Below are positions 7,274 to 13,785 of a stretch of DNA of 64,000 bases, in pieces. Under the pieces are notes generated by a model that saw nothing but the letters and a program-made list of their open reading frames with translations, was not told the DNA's origin and did no database searches. Origin of the DNA: JAHEZL01 sp964406465. Lineage in GTDB: Bacteria; Bacteroidota; Bacteroidia; Flavobacteriales_C; GCA-002722245. Made by a program: the position numbers and the translations under genes. How positions within the stretch are numbered: the stretch's first letter is position 1; each line of letters starts with the position of its first letter. Location: contig CAYORT010000010.1 of assembly GCA_964406465.1 (NCBI GenBank), positions 40,365 to 104,364 of the forward strand. The letters run 5' to 3'.

Positions 7274-8629
7274 ATGAATAAATTAATTGAGAAATACGAT
7301 ATCGCTTGTCCGCGCTACACCTCATACCCAACAGTGCCTTATTGGCAAAATAATATCACTGTTGAGGAATACAAAAAACAAGTGAAAATTACTTTTGATG
7401 AAACAAACGATTCTACAGGAATTAGTTTGTACATCCACTTGCCTTTTTGCGAAAGCCTATGCACCTACTGCGGTTGCAATACGCGTATAACAGTGAATCA
7501 TAAGGTAGAATCGCCATATATCGACGATGTACTCACCGAATGGAACTTGTACAAGCAAGTGTTTAAGTCGGCACCAAAAATTAAAGAATTGCATTTGGGT
7601 GGAGGAACTCCCACATTCTTCTCTGCGCAAAATTTAGCGAGATTGATCAATGGTATTTTGGAAGGAACAGAAAGGGTTAATGATCCTAAATTTTCATTTG
7701 AAGCACATCCTGCGAATACCAGCGATGAACATTTGCAAACTTTGTACGATTTAGGATTTAGAAGATTGAGTTTGGGTATTCAAGATTTTGATGTTGTAGT
7801 TCAAGAAGCCATCAATAGAAAACAAACGGTGGCAGAAGTAGAACGTGTAACAAAAAGTGCTAGAAATATCGGTTATACATCCATTTCTTACGATGTTATT
7901 TATGGTTTGCCTTTTCAATCATCCGTAAGTGTTCAAGAAACATTTAGAAAAGTATTGCATTTACATCCCGATAGAATTTCTTTTTACAGCTATGCCCATG
8001 TTCCATGGAAGCATAAAGGTCAGCGCAGATATGATGAAAGTAATTTGCCATCTAAAGAAGCCAAACGTTCGCTGTATGAAACAGGAAAGGCAATATTAAG
8101 TGCTAATGGCTATTTAGAGATTGGTATGGATCATTTTGCTCTTTCGCATGATGAATTGTTTGTTGCAGAGAAGGAGGGAAGATTGCACAGAAATTTTATG
8201 GGCTACACCGAAGGTCAAAATAAATTATTGATTGGTTTAGGTGTTTCTTCAATTGGTGATACTTGGACTTCCTTCGCGCAGAATATTAAAGATGTGGAGA
8301 CTTATCAAAAGACGGTGCGAGAAGGTAAATTACCAATCGCACAGGGGCATCACCTCAATGAAGAAGATTTAATGATACGTCGTCATATTTTGAACATCAT
8401 GTGCAAATACCGCACAGAGTGGATGCACGAAGATTTGGTGCAAATGCGTGAAGATGGCATTATTAAAAGATTACATGAACTTGTTCAAGACGAATTGATT
8501 GAATTGAATCATTATTCACTTTTAGTAACACCTAAAGGAAAAATATTTTTGCGCAACATATGTCTAGCGATGGATTTGCGTTACTGGAGAAAAGTTCCCG
8601 AGAAAGATACTTTTAGCAAAGCAGTATAA
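7274..8629 (+). CDS. hemN: Oxygen-independent coproporphyrinogen III oxidase
   Basis: 451 residues, the usual length. The radical-SAM cluster motif CxxxCxxCxC is present as 'CESLCTYCGCN' (~55-65), preceded by 'GISLYIHLPF' and followed by the Gly-rich SAM-binding 'ELHLGGGTPTFF' (~105-116). The HemN C-terminal domain is complete. The enzyme converts coproporphyrinogen III to protoporphyrinogen IX without oxygen, making haem when oxygen is low, which suits its place beside the cbb3 genes. It has its own FNR-like box. It meets the convergent DUF3820 gene with no gap. Confidence 0.95.
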   Translation: MNKLIEKYDIACPRYTSYPTVPYWQNNITVEEYKKQVKITFDETNDSTGISLYIHLPFCESLCTYCGCNTRITVNHKVESPYIDDVLTEWNLYKQVFKSAPKIKELHLGGGTPTFFSAQNLARLINGILEGTERVNDPKFSFEAHPANTSDEHLQTLYDLGFRRLSLGIQDFDVVVQEAINRKQTVAEVERVTKSARNIGYTSISYDVIYGLPFQSSVSVQETFRKVLHLHPDRISFYSYAHVPWKHKGQRRYDESNLPSKEAKRSLYETGKAILSANGYLEIGMDHFALSHDELFVAEKEGRLHRNFMGYTEGQNKLLIGLGVSSIGDTWTSFAQNIKDVETYQKTVREGKLPIAQGHHLNEEDLMIRRHILNIMCKYRTEWMHEDLVQMREDGIIKRLHELVQDELIELNHYSLLVTPKGKIFLRNICLAMDLRYWRKVPEKDTFSKAV

Positions 8630-8842
8630 TCATTTCAGGGGCTTCAATAAATCTTCCAATCCATTCAGTTTTATTTCATAAATGGTTTCAAGCATCACAC
8701 CCAATTTATTTTTAGGAAATCCTTGGCGAGCAAACCATTCTAAATAGTGAATTGGTAAATCACAAATTTTACGGTCTTTGTATTTGCCGTACGGCATGGG
8801 CGTTTTAATGATGTCGAGTAATATTTGTGGGTTGAAGCTCAT
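8630..8842 (-). CDS. DUF3820 family protein
   Basis: 70 residues, with the family signature 'MPYGKYKDRKICDLPIHYLE' and 'WFARQGFPKNKLG'. DUF3820 proteins often stand next to, or are fused with, DnaQ-like exonucleases, and here the gene follows one after 4 bp. Function is unknown. It is the last gene of the kinase/regulator operon. Confidence 0.85.
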   Translation of the reverse strand: MSFNPQILLDIIKTPMPYGKYKDRKICDLPIHYLEWFARQGFPKNKLGVMLETIYEIKLNGLEDLLKPLK

Positions 8843-8846
8843 CGTG

Positions 8847-9329
8847 CTAAAACAACTTTCCTTTTACTACATGTCTTCTAAACAATTCTGCACAAGCCAT
8901 TGCGTCGCTTAAAGCATCGTGGTGCTTTAGTTTTATTCCTTCTTCTTCGCATACCTTTGCCAATCCTTTTTTGTAAATTTTATAGGTGCATTCACGTTTG
9001 TATTTTACTTCGGCCAAGTCGTAAAATTCTAATGTTTTCTTCAAGCAAGAACAGTCGAAAGATGCGTTATGCGCAACTAAAATTTCATCTTCTATAAATG
9101 GCTTTATGGTGCTCCAAAACTCGTCGAATGTGGGTGCGTTTAAAGTGTCTTGAGGCGTGATGCCGTGCACGCGTATGTTGTGGAAGGAGTAATAGTTGTC
9201 GGGCGGACAAATAAGCTGATTGATGGTTTTTACCACCTCACCGTATTCAACACGCACGAGGCCAACCTGACAAATACTGGATCCTTTTTGGTTTGCTGTT
9301 TCAAAATCTATGGCAGTGAAGGTTGGCAT
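8847..9329 (-). CDS. DnaQ-like 3'-5' exonuclease (DEDDh)
   Basis: 160 residues. The DEDDh exonuclease motifs are all visible: Exo I 'FTAIDFETAN' (Asp and Glu, ~7-9), Exo II 'LVAHNASFDCSCL' (~85-97) and Exo III 'HDALSDAMACAE' (~136-147). It resembles the stand-alone epsilon-type nucleases rather than the replicative subunit. It begins directly after the stop of the regulator gene, so it is in the same operon. The substrate cannot be told from sequence. Confidence 0.88.
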   Translation of the reverse strand: MPTFTAIDFETANQKGSSICQVGLVRVEYGEVVKTINQLICPPDNYYSFHNIRVHGITPQDTLNAPTFDEFWSTIKPFIEDEILVAHNASFDCSCLKKTLEFYDLAEVKYKRECTYKIYKKGLAKVCEEEGIKLKHHDALSDAMACAELFRRHVVKGKLF

Positions 9330-10379
9330 CTACCACTTTATTTTTTTCAATGCGTCGTAATTAATCACGGTTACTTCACTTCCTTTAATGTTCAAAAATC
9401 CGTCGTCCTTAAATTCAGAGAGGGTTCTCGTAACAGTTTCTGTAGAAGTACCAACCATGCTTGCCAAGTCGTTTCTTGGAATAGAAATAGAAAAACTTTT
9501 TTCTCCTTCTTTTTTGTATTTGTCGTGCAACTCAATCAATGCATCTGCAATTCTTTTGCGAACTGTGTTGTAGGCCATATTTAGCAATTGCTTCTCCTTG
9601 TCGAGAATATTGCCCGATAACATCTTAATAAATTGATGCGCAACATCTCTATTTTTTCTAAGCAAATCAAGGAAGTCTTCGCGTGGAATTTTCAATACTT
9701 CCGAATCTTCCATCGCTGTTGCTGTGTCGATATAATCTTTGTCTTCTAAGATTGATAAGTATCCAATAAAGTCTCCTTCTTTGTACAAACCTGTGATGAA
9801 TTCTTTTCCATCATTGTTCATCAAGGAAGTTTTAATTTTTCCTTTGCCAACGTAATAGATTCCACTAGGATAATCACCTTGAGAGAAAAGGGTGTCTTTT
9901 TTCTTTAATGGTTTTGGTTTTTTATTTTCTTGCAATTTCTGTAATTCTTCTAAACCTCTCGCCGCATCTATAAATTGATGGATGTCTGAAGATTTTTGAG
10001 AAAACATTTTGCTTTTGTTCAATCGTCTTTCTATGGTGCTTAACAAATCCATTTCTTCAAATGGTTTAGTAAGATAATCGTCGGCACCTAAATTCATTCC
10101 CTTTCTAAAATCACTTTTTTCTGTTTTCGCAGTTAAAAAGATGAAAGGTATACCAGCAGTTTCTGTGTCTTTACCCAGCATGTATAAAACGCCGTAGCCG
10201 TCTAGCTCGGGCATCATGATGTCGCAAATGATTAAGTCGGGTTTTTCGCTTTTCGCTTTTTCAACCCCTCGTTTACCGTTTTCAGCGGTTACCACTTCGT
10301 AATTAGAAAGCTCTAAGATTTCTTGTATGTTTTCTCTTACTTCGGTGTTGTCTTCTATAACTAATATTTTGTTGCTCAT
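9330..10379 (-). CDS. Receiver-Crp/Fnr fusion transcription regulator
   Basis: 349 residues in three parts. The receiver domain (1-120) has the phosphoacceptor Asp53 in 'IICDIMMPELDG', an acidic pair near 'IED' and Lys105 in 'DYLTKPFEE'. A cyclic-nucleotide-type beta-roll (~145-245) follows, then a Crp-type helix-turn-helix (~265-345). The roll lacks the Glu and Arg of the cAMP-binding cassette (here 'GYLSILEDKDYIDTATA'). The protein has a single Cys, in the receiver, so it cannot carry an FNR iron-sulfur cluster. The recognition helix 'GTSTETVTRTL' has Glu314, Thr317 and Arg318 where FNR has Glu, Ser, Arg, and no Arg before the Glu as in CRP; this predicts binding to TTGAT/TGAT half-sites. 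The kinase gene lies 3 bp upstream. I infer that it is phosphorylated by that kinase and controls the FNR-like boxes nearby. Confidence 0.9.
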   Translation of the reverse strand: MSNKILVIEDNTEVRENIQEILELSNYEVVTAENGKRGVEKAKSEKPDLIICDIMMPELDGYGVLYMLGKDTETAGIPFIFLTAKTEKSDFRKGMNLGADDYLTKPFEEMDLLSTIERRLNKSKMFSQKSSDIHQFIDAARGLEELQKLQENKKPKPLKKKDTLFSQGDYPSGIYYVGKGKIKTSLMNNDGKEFITGLYKEGDFIGYLSILEDKDYIDTATAMEDSEVLKIPREDFLDLLRKNRDVAHQFIKMLSGNILDKEKQLLNMAYNTVRKRIADALIELHDKYKKEGEKSFSISIPRNDLASMVGTSTETVTRTLSEFKDDGFLNIKGSEVTVINYDALKKIKW

Positions 10380-10382
10380 GAC

Positions 10383-11897
10383 TTAATGTTTTTGATTTGG
10401 AAGCGTTACAAAGAATGTTGTTCCTTTGCCTAATGTACTGGTAAATTCAATTTCTCCATTCATCAGTTCAACATATTTTTTCACAATGTTTAATCCTAGT
10501 CCCGTACCCTGTATGTTTATTGAATTTTTTGCTCTAAACAATCTTTCAAACATTTGCTTTTGATCTTCTTCTGGAATACCTATACCATGGTCTTTCACCT
10601 CAAATTTAACCTGAGTGTCATCACATTTTACCTTAAAGTGAATAGGTGAATTTTCGTTCGAATATTTAATAGCGTTCGACAGCAAATTGTTAGAGATGTT
10701 GCGTATCATGTTTTTGTCAAGAAAAGCCTCTGCTTTTCCATCGTAGGTATAGCTAATCACTTGTCCTTCTTTGGTTACTTCTTGAATATCTTCACTAATT
10801 TCTTGCAAAAATTCTTTTAAGTTGAACAGCTCTGGATGACATTCTGCCTTTCCTTCTTCTAATTTATCTAGTGATAAGAAATCATTTAAGATGGAAGTGA
10901 GATGATGTACAGAAGATTTAATTCTGTTCACATGTTTGTGGCGCTTTTCGTGATCTTTTTCTTCTTGGTATTTATCGATTAAGGAAACAGAAGATAGTAC
11001 TGTGCTAAGCGGTGTTCTAAATTCATGTGAAGCCATGGAGACAAATCGCGATTTCAGCTCGTTGAGTTGTTTTTCTTTCTCTAAGGCATTAATCATTTCT
11101 TGTTCGGTAACCTTTTGTTTGGTGATGTTTCTTTCCACCACTAAAATATTTTCTACATTTCCATTTGCTTCTAAAAGAGGCACAGCATCAATGATGTAGA
11201 AGTTTTTTCTCAGTTCAAATTCAATGCTTCCTTTTTCTCCTTTTAGCACATTAAGTAGTAGGGTTTCAACATCTTTTTGAATTTCTTTGGGAAGCCGATC
11301 AATATATCGTGTGCCAAGAAGTTTTTTTCCAGTAATGCCCAGTTTTCTTAGCTCTTTTCCTTCTGCTAAAATGTATCTTAAATCTTTATCGAAGACACTA
11401 ATAATTCCATCAGGAAAATTTTGCGCAATAGCGCTGTGCAATCTTTCACTTATTCTCAATTGTTCGGTTCTTTCTCGAACAGTATCTTCAAGGTTTTGAT
11501 TCAAATGCTTTAACTCATCTTCCATCTTCTTTCTCTCAGAGATGTCAGTGATGAGTCCCATAACAAAGGTTTCTCCCTCATTCTTGAAATAATTCAAACT
11601 TATTTCTACCGGAAATTCTTCCCCCGTTTTTTTACAGCCACGAAGGTCGATACCTTTTCCCATCGCTCTGTTTTTAGGTTTTTCTATGTATTGATCGCGC
11701 TGTGCTACATGACTGTGACGAAATTTTTGAGGCAGCAATATCTCTATTGTGCTGCCCAACAATTCATCTTTGCTGTAGCCAAAGAGCTGCTCTAATCGAG
11801 GGTTTACCAATACTATTTCTCCTCGCTGATTTGTAACCACCAAACCTTCTACTGCGCTTTCGAATAAGTACTTATATATTTCGTTGTTTTGCTGCAT
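10383..11897 (-). CDS. PAS-PAS sensor histidine kinase with FixL-like first PAS domain
   Basis: 504 residues from the ATG at 11897. A TTG at 11912 in frame overlaps the predicted -7 element, so I reject it. There are no membrane helices, so it is cytosolic. PAS1 is ~6-120, a coiled linker ~121-150, PAS2 ~150-262, HisKA has His291 in 'MASHEFRTPLS', and the ATPase domain shows 'NNLLSNAIKYS', 'DHGIGIPEED' and 'GTGLGLNIVKK'. In PAS1, the segment from 'LPQKFRHSHVAQ' to 'AMGKG' aligns without gaps to the FixL haem PAS as I recall it. His63 falls on the FixL proximal haem His, but the FixL distal Arg position is Ile. Many PAS domains without haem share this His, so haem binding is a hypothesis. It leads the operon kinase-regulator-exonuclease-DUF3820. 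Confidence 0.92.
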   Translation of the reverse strand: MQQNNEIYKYLFESAVEGLVVTNQRGEIVLVNPRLEQLFGYSKDELLGSTIEILLPQKFRHSHVAQRDQYIEKPKNRAMGKGIDLRGCKKTGEEFPVEISLNYFKNEGETFVMGLITDISERKKMEDELKHLNQNLEDTVRERTEQLRISERLHSAIAQNFPDGIISVFDKDLRYILAEGKELRKLGITGKKLLGTRYIDRLPKEIQKDVETLLLNVLKGEKGSIEFELRKNFYIIDAVPLLEANGNVENILVVERNITKQKVTEQEMINALEKEKQLNELKSRFVSMASHEFRTPLSTVLSSVSLIDKYQEEKDHEKRHKHVNRIKSSVHHLTSILNDFLSLDKLEEGKAECHPELFNLKEFLQEISEDIQEVTKEGQVISYTYDGKAEAFLDKNMIRNISNNLLSNAIKYSNENSPIHFKVKCDDTQVKFEVKDHGIGIPEEDQKQMFERLFRAKNSINIQGTGLGLNIVKKYVELMNGEIEFTSTLGKGTTFFVTLPNQKH

Positions 11898-11909
11898 ATT
11901 ATGGATGTA

Positions 11910-11917
11910 CAAAGTTT
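11910..11917 (-). promoter_or_regulatory. -7-like element of the kinase operon
   Basis: On the minus strand this reads AAACTTTG, one mismatch from TAnnTTTG. Its first base (11917) is 29.5 bp from the FNR-like box at 11940-11953. It predicts a start near 11906 and a short leader before the ATG at 11897. Confidence 0.5.
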
Positions 11918-11939
11918 ACCAAAAGCTGTTCTAAAAAAA

Positions 11940-11953
11940 CTGACAAAAATCAA
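11940..11953 (-). promoter_or_regulatory. FNR-like palindrome serving the kinase operon
   Basis: On the plus strand it reads CTGACAAAAATCAA, one core mismatch from TGAT-N4-ATCA, centre 11946.5. It is correctly placed for the kinase operon and lies 22 bp from the box serving the divergent usp gene, the same step as in the ccoS promoter. It implies autoregulation. Confidence 0.6.
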
Positions 11954-11961
11954 AAATACTC

Positions 11962-11975
11962 TTGTCAGCTGTCAT
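11962..11975 (+). promoter_or_regulatory. FNR-like palindrome upstream of usp gene 12010
   Basis: TTGTCAGCTGTCAT, centre 11968.5, is a weaker match. The -7-like element TAATTTCG begins at 11998, exactly 29.5 bp away, and ends 4 bases before the ATG at 12010, implying an almost leaderless mRNA. Confidence 0.5.
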
Positions 11976-12009
11976 AAACAAACTTTTAGCTATCGATTAA
12001 TTTCGTTGC

Positions 12010-12828
12010 ATGCAAAAGATTCTCATACCCACAGATTTCTCAGATACGTCAAGGAATGCTGCTAGATACGCAAAAAAGTATGTGGCTGATTCTAGCACTG
12101 AATTTTATGTTTTACATGCCTATAAGCAGCCCGATTCAACAGATATGTTGATTTCAATTGTGGATATTTTGAAAGATGAGGCCGATAAAATGCTGAATGA
12201 AGAAGCCGAATTTTTGATCAAGGAATTGAAAATTTCGCGCTCGAAGATATTTTTGATTAGTGCTCTCGGTGAAGTTGAAGAGTGTGTGTACGATTGTGTA
12301 AGTAAACATAATATTGATGTTGTGGTGATGGGTACTACAGGGGCAAATGGATTGAAAGAACTTTTAGTTGGAAGTAATACGGTAAAAGTAATCGATGCAG
12401 CGCATGCGCCGGTGCTAGCTGTGCCTCAAAAGAACGATGAGGTATTTTTAGATACCATTGTTTTGGCTATTGATAATGAAAGTATTGATGACGAACATCG
12501 CTTACAAGTGGTGAAAGAGATGGCCGATGCAAATGATGCTGAAATAGTACTTTTGCATGTTTCTACAAAGCAAGAGGAAACCTTTTGTTTTAATATTCAA
12601 TTGCAAAACAAACTGCGAAAATTTTTTGGTAGAATGGACATCAGTTGTGTTTCTCTAAAGGGCAATGATGTTGAAAAGGAGATTAATGATTTTGTTTGGG
12701 AAAATGAAATTGGAATGATTGTTCTATTGCCTCGAAAAATGTCGCTTACCCAAAAATTATTTGGTAAGAGAAGTCTAACCAAAAAGATTAATTTCCACTC
12801 AAAGATTCCTGTACTTAGTATCGGTTAA
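12010..12828 (+). CDS. Universal stress protein (two UspA domains)
   Basis: 272 residues. The first UspA domain (~1-138) starts 'MQKILIPTDFSDTSRNAARY' and ends with 'VVMGTTGANGLKELLVGSNT', the Gly-rich ATP-binding G-2X-G-9X-G(S/T) pattern. The second (~145-272) is more diverged, ends 'KIPVLSIG' and lacks that loop. The promoter has an FNR-like box, as usp genes often do in oxygen-limited bacteria. It converges with the next usp gene with no gap. Confidence 0.88.
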   Translation: MQKILIPTDFSDTSRNAARYAKKYVADSSTEFYVLHAYKQPDSTDMLISIVDILKDEADKMLNEEAEFLIKELKISRSKIFLISALGEVEECVYDCVSKHNIDVVVMGTTGANGLKELLVGSNTVKVIDAAHAPVLAVPQKNDEVFLDTIVLAIDNESIDDEHRLQVVKEMADANDAEIVLLHVSTKQEETFCFNIQLQNKLRKFFGRMDISCVSLKGNDVEKEINDFVWENEIGMIVLLPRKMSLTQKLFGKRSLTKKINFHSKIPVLSIG

Positions 12829-13665
12829 TTAAATTTCTGGGTAACCAACTCTCAAACTTAAAACTGGCTGATTTCTTTGATTTACCACATTCTCGGTAAT
12901 GCTTCCCACAAGCAAATGTGATATGCCTGTTCTTCCATGCGTTTCCATTACCAATAGTTCTGGTTTTACTTCGTTGCAATAATCAATGATACCTTCTTCA
13001 ACACTTTCTGCTGTTATTATATCGCTGTAAAATCCGCTGATGTGCGCGTTTTTCGCAAAATTATTCATTAAGCTGTTGGTGTTCTTGCTAGTATCGAAAT
13101 TACCGCGTGTAATCACTTTTAGCAAGTGAAGTTCGGGATGATACACTTCTATCAAAGGCTTAATTTTTTGATAGGATTTTACACTGGTTTCTGTAAAGTC
13201 TGAACAAAATACCAAAGTATTTAAACTAAAATCTATCGTTGCTTCCTTCACCACTATCAAAGGATAATCGGTTAGTCGCAATAGTTTTTCGGTGTTGCTT
13301 CCAAAAACATAATCATTCAGTTTATTATGCCCGTGAGAACCCATCACAATTAAATCTACTTTTTCTTTATCTGCAAAGTGGTGAATTCCTTTTATGGTTG
13401 AATTGTAGTGCACATGATCGGTGATGTTTACACCTTGCAAGCTTTTTAACTGCAATACTTCTAAAAATTGTTTATTGATCTTTTGGGTCAATTCCTTTCC
13501 GGTCTCGGTTTCTAAGAAATCTTCTAAATGGTGCGCAGCAATTGGGTAATCAACGATATGTAGTAATATTACTTCTGCCTTGGCTTTGCGCGCTATGTCG
13601 GCTGCAACCCCTAAAGCATTCAGTGAGTAGCTTGAAAAATCGGTTGGTACTAATATTTTTTTCAT
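12829..13665 (-). CDS. Universal stress protein (two UspA domains)
   Basis: 278 residues from the ATG at 13665 (MKKILVPTDFSSYSLNALGV); a frame open further upstream has no support. Both UspA domains keep ATP-loop motifs: 'VMGSHGHNKLNDYVFGSNTE' in the first and 'VMETHGRTGISHLLVGSITE' in the second. It diverges from ccoI across ~120 bp. A TAATTTTA element (minus strand, 13694-13687) could be its -7, with a poor FNR-like site (13716-13729) about 30 bp upstream, so co-regulation is possible but weaker than for its neighbours. Confidence 0.88.
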   Translation of the reverse strand: MKKILVPTDFSSYSLNALGVAADIARKAKAEVILLHIVDYPIAAHHLEDFLETETGKELTQKINKQFLEVLQLKSLQGVNITDHVHYNSTIKGIHHFADKEKVDLIVMGSHGHNKLNDYVFGSNTEKLLRLTDYPLIVVKEATIDFSLNTLVFCSDFTETSVKSYQKIKPLIEVYHPELHLLKVITRGNFDTSKNTNSLMNNFAKNAHISGFYSDIITAESVEEGIIDYCNEVKPELLVMETHGRTGISHLLVGSITENVVNQRNQPVLSLRVGYPEI

Positions 13666-13737
13666 AAAGTAGATTTCCAGTTTGCTTAAAATTAAAACAA
13701 TTATTTCGTTCAATCATGATAATTGATACAGTAAAAA

Positions 13738-13751
13738 CTGACTTTTGTCAT
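13738..13751 (+). promoter_or_regulatory. FNR-like palindrome upstream of ccoI
   Basis: CTGACTTTTGTCAT is a perfect inverted repeat in its core (TGAC-N4-GTCA), centre 13744.5. The -7-like element CACCTTTG begins at 13774, 29.5 bp away, and ends 4 bases before the ATG at 13786. A degenerate second site lies 22 bp upstream. Confidence 0.6.
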
Positions 13752-13785
13752 ATCTCTCCTTTCGTTGCTTTTTCACCTTTGTAAC

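Noticed and set aside
9150..9584. Plus-strand frame of ~144 codons opposite the exonuclease/regulator junction
   Set aside because: It crosses two well-supported genes on the other strand and resembles no protein.
9330..10379. Classical FNR or CRP as the identity of the regulator
   Set aside because: No cysteine cluster for iron-sulfur, and the cAMP-binding Glu and Arg are absent; a receiver domain is fused instead.
12829..13737. Full membership of the minus-strand usp gene in the FNR-like regulon
   Set aside because: The strong palindrome at 13738-13751 is not correctly spaced from any -7 element on that strand; the only spaced site is degenerate.
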